NCBI GenBank assembly: GCA_905202055.1
Contig: CAJKQK010000036.1
Location: 1-20,501 of the forward strand
Direction: 5' to 3'
From: an uncultured Oxalobacter sp.
GTDB taxonomy: Bacteria > Pseudomonadota > Gammaproteobacteria > Burkholderiales > Burkholderiaceae_D
Length of the DNA: 20,501 bases
Shown: one piece after another, positions 1-7,500 of the stretch
How the letters are laid out: every line of letters starts with the position of its first letter
Position numbering within the stretch: position 1 is the first letter of the stretch
Notes under the pieces: model-generated
Databases searched by the model: none
Told to the model about the DNA's origin: nothing
Seen by the model: the letters and a program-made list of their open reading frames with translations, nothing else
Position numbers and translations under genes: made by a program

Positions 1-364
1 CGAGACTACTCATACCACCGTAAATGGTACTTTTAATCGTGCCGCCCGATACCGTGACACTATTACCAGTAGAATCGCCGTAAAGATTCATGCCGCCGTA
101 AAGACTGTTGACTGTTCCACCTGAAATCAGAATGTCATTATTGGCGGCTTTTCCGTTGCTGCTCATGCCACCATAAATGGTATAGTCGATCGTTCCATCC
201 AATACCGTAACGACGTTTTCGGTAGCATTATGATTATAGCTCACGCCACCGTAAATGGTACTTTTAATCGTGCCGCCTGATACCGTAATGTTATTGCCAG
301 TAGAATCGCCGAGACTACTCATACCACCGTAAATGGTACTTTTAATCGTGCCGCCCGATACCGT
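1..364. repeat. 55-base exact direct repeat inside the beta-helix gene
   Basis: Bases 1-55 and 310-364 are identical, 309 bases (103 codons) apart. A near copy of the core, differing by a C/T change, lies around 245-286. The repeats encode the unit VSGGTIKSTIYGGMSSL, so they are in-frame coding repeats. Recombination between them would remove or add 103 residues without breaking the frame. Confidence 0.9.
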
Positions 365-1210
365 AACGGTATTGCTGATGACGTCACCTTTATTACCACT
401 GCCACCACGAATCTCTCTTTCAATAATTCCACCTGATACTATGACATTATTATTTATGACATTTCCATTATCATAAGAACGTCCACCATAAATGTAACCG
501 ATTGTCCCACCAGAAATATTGACCGTATTGCCAGCTATATTACCGCTTATAGCCTCACCGCCATGAATGGTATCATTAATCGTGGCGCCTGATACTGTGA
601 CGCTATTACCAGTAGAATCACCACTTGTGGCAAAGCCCCCGGTAATACGACTATATGTTCCTCCAGAAACTGTAACGGCATTTTTTGTGATGTTACCGCT
701 AAAGTTAGAGTAACCGCCGTAAATAGAAAAATCAATCACCGCATTAGTAGCTGCAACAGTATTACCGACAACACTGCCATAACGAGAGAAACCAGCATAA
801 ATGGCATTATTAAACGTCCCACCAGAAATCCTTATAGTGTTTCCTGTGACAGCACCACTCACGGAGTAACCACCAAAAGTGAGATGTTTGAACGTGCCTC
901 CTGATATCGTGAGAGTGTTATTTGCGACATCCTGTGTTCCGTCGCCAGTACCAGTCACAAGAGAATTATTGGTACTGCCACCCCCCAAAACATTAACAAG
1001 CGTTCCTCCACTGACGTTAACGGTATTGCCATTAAAACTATTCGCTCCCGGATAAAGTGAATTGGGTACGGCATCGAAAAAACCTCGTAACAAGCTTGTA
1101 TCAGTACCATCATAGTCAATCGTGATGGAATACGCAGGATATGACAGCAGCTGTTGTATGAGAAAGGCAGGGAATAAAAGCCTGGAATAAGGAAACACCG
1201 TTTTTTTCAT
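1..1210 (-). CDS. Repeat-rich secreted/surface protein, autotransporter-like passenger (5' part)
   Basis: The frame is open from ATG 1210 to the left window edge (403 codons, no stop), so the C-terminus and any translocator domain are missing. A GGAG-containing Shine-Dalgarno (SD) sequence lies about 8 bases before the ATG. Residues 1-28 look like a signal peptide: two Lys, then LLFPAFLIQQLL, then PAYS. After a short linker the protein is a chain of about twelve repeats of roughly 20-33 residues, each with V/I-S-G-G-T near its start and I-Y-G-G in its middle, rich in Gly, Ser, Thr and Asn. This is the pattern of a parallel beta-helix, as in autotransporter passengers and adhesins. The role (adhesion or surface coat) is inferred. 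The neighbouring phage operon reads the same way but is separated by about 380 bases. Its composition and domain type differ from the phage genes, so it is probably a host gene. A tail-fibre role is unlikely given the signal peptide. Confidence 0.75.
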   Translation of the reverse strand, partial: MKKTVFPYSRLLFPAFLIQQLLSYPAYSITIDYDGTDTSLLRGFFDAVPNSLYPGANSFNGNTVNVSGGTLVNVLGGGSTNNSLVTGTGDGTQDVANNTLTISGGTFKHLTFGGYSVSGAVTGNTIRISGGTFNNAIYAGFSRYGSVVGNTVAATNAVIDFSIYGGYSNFSGNITKNAVTVSGGTYSRITGGFATSGDSTGNSVTVSGATINDTIHGGEAISGNIAGNTVNISGGTIGYIYGGRSYDNGNVINNNVIVSGGIIEREIRGGSGNKGDVISNTVTVSGGTIKSTIYGGMSSLGDSTGNNITVSGGTIKSTIYGGVSYNHNATENVVTVLDGTIDYTIYGGMSSNGKAANNDILISGGTVNSLYGGMNLYGDSTGNSVTVSGGTIKSTIYGGMSSL

Positions 1211-1510
1211 TTGCGCTCCATTTAACGTATATAAAAAGGGGAAAATATGTACTGAACAAATTGTTGAAATCCTATCATAAAAGTATTAAACGCATCGGAA
1301 ACCACGCAATGGCAATACTTTCAACTTTCCTTCGCGCAACAGGTTTCTGTTATCCCCTCAAGCCTGTGTATAACTTTGTTGAAAAACACTGCAACGCCTT
1401 TATATATGCGGCACCCAAAAGATTGCCACATTTTTTCGCATTAAAATCTCTATATATTTTTTTCTTATTAAAAAATTAACTAATCAACCAATAACCATTT
1501 ATAAACTGAT
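1211..1510. other. AT-rich intergenic region
   Basis: I see no convincing gene here. A 72-codon plus-strand frame from TTG 1261 lacks an SD sequence and a recognisable product. The stretch around 1440-1500 is very AT-rich. It should hold the promoter of the leftward surface-protein gene. The best candidate I find is weak: a minus-strand TTGTTC (1259-1254) and TTTATA (1235-1230) with an 18-base spacer, which would leave only a very short leader. No rho-independent terminator hairpin is clear after the giant phage gene. A single sequence matching the DnaA-box consensus, TTATACACA, lies on the minus strand near 1366-1374. Confidence 0.4.
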
Positions 1511-1585
1511 TCAAATTCCGGATCGCAGCCATCCATCTCTCAATTTCTGTCTGTCGTTATCGAGCCTGTCAGCCGTCTCTGCCAT
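1511..1585 (-). other. 24-codon reading frame after the giant gene, possible remnant
   Basis: The ATG at 1585 follows the stop of the giant gene by 3 bases and the frame ends at TGA 1513-1511. The peptide begins MAETADRLDNDRQKL and is charged and helical-looking. There is no SD of its own, so translation would depend on coupling. It could be the 5' end of the next phage gene, cut where phage DNA meets AT-rich DNA, or a chance frame. Confidence 0.2.
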
Positions 1586-1588
1586 GTC

Positions 1589-4500
1589 TCATTTACTATC
1601 CGCACTCGCCCTACCCGTTACCATCCCCCGAACAAAGTCATATCCGCTTGTCGGTTCCACCTTGTCCGATGCGACATCAAGGGCATAACGCGCACTTGCC
1701 AGAGGACGACTTGGCACAACCGGTAGTCCTGGAATGACCCGCTCAAAGTCTGCCATGTATTTCAGGAATTTCTGGACATCCAAATCACCATTGAGTGCAT
1801 CCGGAACAATTTTAAATGCCTTGAAAAAGTCTTCAATCAGTTTGATTGCGGGAGGATAAAACACACGTCCAGACGAGAAGCTTTTCCCTCTATGATAATC
1901 TGTCGCAACATTGAATGCCTGTCCACCCCATCCACCCATCGACATCCCATAATTCAGGGTTCCCCAACCGAACACGTCCATCAGCCAGCTAGCGAATGTC
2001 TCATCGTCATCGCTTCCTGCCGCGACTTTCCGAAGTGCTGCCCCGATCCACGCCGGCAGCAATACCGTTTGCAAGAACATAATTGCCGCCGCCGCTTTCT
2101 TGTTGGCGATATCGCTTCTCAGGATTTTTCTGCCCTCCCCTGCAACCAGATTGGCACGCTGGACGAAGTATCCCGTAAATTGCGTAAACATCCGTTTCAA
2201 TGGTGCTCCGCCTTCAAAATTCGATATATCTTCCGCAGCATTGGCACCGAATATCTGCCGTACCGCGCTATCGGCCTGTGCAACCGCATCACTGTGAGAC
2301 AATCCGCCTTCTGTCGCCTGATTATAAGCAGCCGTCCATGTCAATGGCCCGCAGAAATTATCGACAGAGGCTTGCAGGAAATAGGCGTTATCAATCAGCC
2401 AGCGATCCAGCTTCTTGAGTTTGCTCGGACGCAGGGCCTGTTCAATCAGGCCATTTGCCGCCATGATTTCCGCGCTCATCCTTCCCCTCATGTAAGGAGA
2501 TGCCTCCATAACCGACTGTACCGTTCCAGCACGATCAGACACTATTGTCTTGAAAGCATCTGTCAGATAACGCGATTCGACCTTGGAATAAGCGGCCGTC
2601 ATATCGAATACCTGTTCGACAGCATTGACAATGTTTCCGAACATGATCGAGACACCCGCACGGGTACGAAGCGCTCTAACAACACGATCATACGGCGTAG
2701 GTTTTTTGCCTGTTGCCTCCAGATTCTGCGTAATGGCACGTGACAGCCACGGTTTGATGACCTTGCCATAGAAATCCGGGTCATAGTCGCGCAAGGCACC
2801 ACGGACGTTCTGTTTGTTCAGCAGACTGGAAACATCCCTGTTGACAGGTGCCATGTATGAGAAAAGGATTTGGCGGTTGATATGGGTTCTCAAAGCAGAC
2901 AAATCCAGCAACAACGGACCGTGATCGCCTTCGACACGACTGTTCCCCCATCCCGCCGCCAGTTTCGGAAGAGCCGCCCCCATCTCGTTAATGAGATCAC
3001 GGGTTGGATCCAGCTGTTTTTCCCCGGCTTTCGATTCCCTGTTGTCGTAAATGGCGGGGATATAGCCGCCGTTATAGCGTTTTCCGAACTCGAAAAATGG
3101 TGTGGCCGTAATTTCGTCGAAATACCGCCCGAACACTTCCTTGTATGCCTGCTGTGATTTTGGTTTCAGTTCGTCGAACACATCCCAGATTTGCTGCACA
3201 CGATCTAAATCCTGTTCGGTAATCCGTCCTTCCGAGATCATACGGGACATGAAGGCATTCCATCGTCTAGTATCGATCTGGCCGTTCTGGATGCTTCCCC
3301 AGCCGCGCCCGGCGATCAGCCTTTGCAGATTCGACATATTGCCGGTATGCAAAATCGCGTGTATCAGTTCCGCCTTGCCGTATCCGGTATCCTTCCCAAA
3401 GGTATATCCCAGTTCCGGCGCTTCGATGGTTTCCCGCGTGAACTGGAATCCGTCAAAAATATCCGAGAGTTTTTTAGTGTATTCTGCTTGCGCCAGACGG
3501 GTTTGGGTTGCTGCCAGCTTGACCGGATTGAATATGTATTTCATCAATGGGCCGGTTTCTTCGCCAAGGTGTTTCCCGTCCACCATATCGCACCAAGCTT
3601 CCATTCGGGTCTGGTCAAGGACAATGTTGCCTATCTTCTTGAGCAACGTGTTTCGCAAAGAATCGTCACGCGATGATGAACGCCATGTCTTGCCGAAATC
3701 GGCCAGCTTGTCTGATATGGCTTTCGCTGCCTCGTCGATCTCGACACGCTTTCCGTCAACAAGCATGACTTTGCCACGCCTTGCCTGATCCCAGTTCGCT
3801 TTCACGTCTTCCAGCACATCCAGCGCGGTAGCGGCATTCAGTTCACGCAACGGCGCGGCGATGTCATACCGGAACGGTTCCACATCCTGCCGGTTCTGCT
3901 CTTCCGTTCTGATACGCTGCATGATGATGTCGGCATTTCCTCCTAGCCCCAGTTCCGCGGCAATGTATTTCGCCCGGTTCACGAACAGGGAATCTCGTGT
4001 CCTGACGGCATCCTTCAATGGTTTTCGGACAATCGCTTTCACCTGCAAGGTGCGACGATCGATTTCCTTCTGCACCCTGTTTGCTTCCCTGTAAAGCAGA
4101 TTGTTCATGATTTCCGCCTGTTTCTGGCGTGCTGCGGCGGTATAGTCCGGGTTTGTCTTGTCGAGTGCCTTCCTTGCCAGTCTGGATGCTTTTTGCATGG
4201 CGCGAAGATACAGGTTCGGCTTCAGTTCCTTGACCGGTTTTTCGGCAATGACGGAACGCGCTGCGGCTTCCATTGCTTCAACCTGCGCATTTACGTCTTC
4301 TTCAATCCGCTTTGCTTCCTTGCGTTGTTCGATACGCTCACGCTTCTCGGACAGTTTCGCTGCCTTGCCTGCACGTTTCAGCCTGTTCAGAATCGCCAGT
4401 TCCTTTTTCAGGCGTTCTTCCATGTACTCGTTATGCAAGGCGTTTTCTGCCTCATCTGCAACGGCATCGCTGTTCAGGACATCCCCTTCTCGATCCATGA

Positions 4501-7500
4501 TATTCTGGCGCGCTTTGTCTTCGATATACTGATCACGACTCGGCAACTGGGCGATGGCCCGGATCAATGCATCACCGGAACCGAAATCAAGGCTTTCCGC
4601 AAGGTCTTCCAGCGATACCTGTCCGTCTTTTCCGTATACCCGTTTGCCGTTGCGTTTCGGCAGCTTCGACATGAAAGCCTTTCCATAGACACGCCTCAAT
4701 TCGTCTTCATTGAGCGAAAAACCGTCATCGGATGTCAGGTCATTGAAGGCTGTCACAACCGGATCGCGGTCATATTCTCTGGCAACCCGTTTCTTTTCCG
4801 CTTCAAGTTCTTCCTGATATGCTTTTGTTTTTTCGCGTAATTTGGCATGCATGGCTTTCTGGCGGAATATATCCTGTGCCTTGACCAGTTCGCTGTCACC
4901 GATTTTCCGGTAGGCGTCGAATTCATCCTGCGAAACACCCATCTTCTCTGCCGTTGCAAAAAGCGGCTGCAATTCGTTGGATTCCCGCATGATGGTGATT
5001 TCTTCATCGGATGCCAGCATCCTGTCGAAAACTTCACGGATGTCCCTGTTCAGTTTGACGTCAAGAGCGGTCAGTGTTTTGTATATGTTATAGAGCCATG
5101 TTTTGAACCGGCTGAATATACTTTGCAATTCCGGAGACGGTGCCTTGCCTTCCATGAGATACGCTTCAAACGACCGCGCAAATTTCTCATGCTGTTCACG
5201 GGTAATCGGTTTGCCTTCTTCGGCACCCAGATATTTCCGGATCGTGGTGTATTCGTTTGTGATATAAGTGCTGGCCTCCGGATCAGACGCAAGATCGCCA
5301 TACACTTCAAGCATGAAATGCGCCGATTCATGAACGAATGTCGAGTAATTGGCATACTTGAACAGATCGATCCGCATCGTGCGGTCAGGATGGATGATGG
5401 TCGCACCACGAACTTTTCCTTGTTTTTTTTCATTCAAAATGAACAGGTTGACACCATCCCCGTTTTGTCCGATACTTTGCTTAAGGACATCGCTTGCGGT
5501 GTCTGGAATTCCACCAACGTCTCGGCTTTGCTGCTGAGTTAAAACCGAGGTGGAATTTTTGTCTGCACGATAAGTATCAACATCAGGATTGATGTTGTAA
5601 AACAAGTTTCCGTTTACATCCTCGGCAAGCATAATGCCAACAGTTAGCGACTTACCATTTAACTCAATGGGCGTTTCCAGCCAGTGAAACTTTACAAACT
5701 TGTCTTTCCTTCCTTCGGCACCTCTTGTCTCAATCAAAGTAGAATTTTCAATGATTTCCCGTAATTTTGGGAACAGCACCCATTTCCTTTTATCTGCCCC
5801 CTTTTTCAAGCCTTTTCCAGAAAACCGCACCGGTTTGCCAAGCTGTTTCTGAATAACCGGATTTGTCCTGCTTTCTTCACGCAAGGCATCATGATATTTT
5901 TTTGCAGCTGCAATATGCTCTTTCAAAGGCGCATCAATCGGTACACCCAACTCATCCCCCGTCAGCCGGACAACGTGTGCATTTTTGCCATCGGAACTCT
6001 GGTACAAAATATTCGGGTTGTCCGTGAAGGTGCCGATGTTTCCGATAGCGGATTTGATCTGGTTCGGAGATGCAACTGAATATATTGATGTCGGCGTGTA
6101 ACTCTCGTCTGTCGTAAGGTCTTCCGTCGGTCCGATGTCCCGAATATTGTCAAATATCGCCCCGTCGTACCCATGCTCATAAGCGTAACGCGCTATATCA
6201 TCCGTTGTCGCATAATCCGACCAATCACCATATTGCGTTCGCCTGAAACCGAAAATCTTTGCAAGTGTCGTCCCTCGCTTTTTCCCATACTCTCTTATGG
6301 ATATATCGCCGCCTATCTCGCTCCAGAAACTTCGTTTCGCATTGACAATTGCCGGATTTCTCGCGTTGAGAAATACAGGCATGACGCTTCCAGAGCTTCT
6401 CCCTCGCCCTGTATAAGTCCCAGCAATATGGGATGACCCAAACCACATCCCTGTTCCTTTTGTTTTTCGGCTTTCTGACTGCTTGAATGTATCGAAATCT
6501 GCCGTCGTCCCGTGATACACCACCAGCGGTTCCCCATTCTCATCCACGACTTTTGATACCGATTCATTGTCAGTGGAATAGATATCCTGTAAAATGGATT
6601 TGTAAAGGTCAGTATCTCGCAAACTTTCCCGAACTGGGTTGTTCAGTCTCCGGTTGGTTTCGGAACTGGCCTTTTGTTTTATGTCGTCCTCAACAAACAC
6701 ATCATGAACATAGAGCTGGTTGTTTCGTCCTTCTGATTTTCTTACACGCAAAAATACCAGCTTCGTCTTTCCAGCATGTTCAATCCGCGTAGCAAAATAA
6801 TGGTTCCGGATATCTTTTCCGTCAAAGTCGTTTAACGTGTCCAGATATTCCGCCTGTTCCAATATTTCCCTGAGATGAGGAATGACATCCAGCTTGGCTG
6901 CATTCCGGCTATGACCGATACTTTCACGAATACCGTTTTTCGTCACAAAAACTTCGCCGATATTCTTTTTGACGCTAAACGGTTCTTTCAATAACGCTGC
7001 CGCTTCGGATTTTTTGATCTTGGCTGTTTCTTCTGTAAATTCTGACTGGATCAGTATCGGTTCCTGTCCTTCCAGCCGTTCACGGATTCCCGCCTTTTCC
7101 CAGTCCCCGAACCACCGTTTGAAGTTCGGTGTCCTCACCTGCACCCACTGACGCTCGGTCAGTTTCGTCGGTTCCCCATTCGGTGCCTTCATCCATTGAT
7201 CGGTACCTTTATATTTTGCAATTATCTCGTCGTACTGTCTATTGGCTTCGGCTCGCTCTTCTGCTGTGGGTTCTTCTGATTCTGTGAAACCCCGTTGTTC
7301 GTACCGTTCAGTTTCGGACGCTTCAGGTTCTTCTCGGGTATTTTCTCCATTTTGTGCCTCATAATATTTTGATAATGCTTCCCGGACAGCGGCATTGTCC
7401 GTGTCGGTAGTAATGTCGATTCCGGCTGCTTTCAGGTCATTGGCCAAGTCATTCAATGTCTGTGCTTCGGACAACAATTCACCGTTGATCTGCGTATTCG

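Noticed and set aside
1..420. Regularly spaced repeats that look CRISPR-like at first sight
   Set aside because: They keep the reading frame, vary in sequence and encode the beta-helix unit; no conserved repeat of fixed length with unique spacers.
1366..1374. DnaA-box match TTATACACA (minus strand)
   Set aside because: Only one box, no iterons or replication gene beside it; expected by chance in AT-rich DNA.
1261..1479. A 72-codon plus-strand frame in the AT-rich gap
   Set aside because: TTG start, no SD, no family-like motif, overlaps the probable promoter of the leftward gene.
1892..2743. A 283-codon plus-strand frame opposite the giant gene
   Set aside because: Composition is that of a shadow frame (rich in Cys, His, Arg); the minus strand clearly codes for the conserved C-terminal ejection region.
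5071..5433. A 120-codon minus-strand frame after the A8 run as a separate gene
   Set aside because: No SD or motif; Arg/Ser-rich shadow of the peptidase region. Kept only as a possible slippage product.
3102..5542. Further long plus-strand frames (228, 215 and 231 codons)
   Set aside because: All lie opposite conserved parts of the giant protein, show no motif and no start signals.
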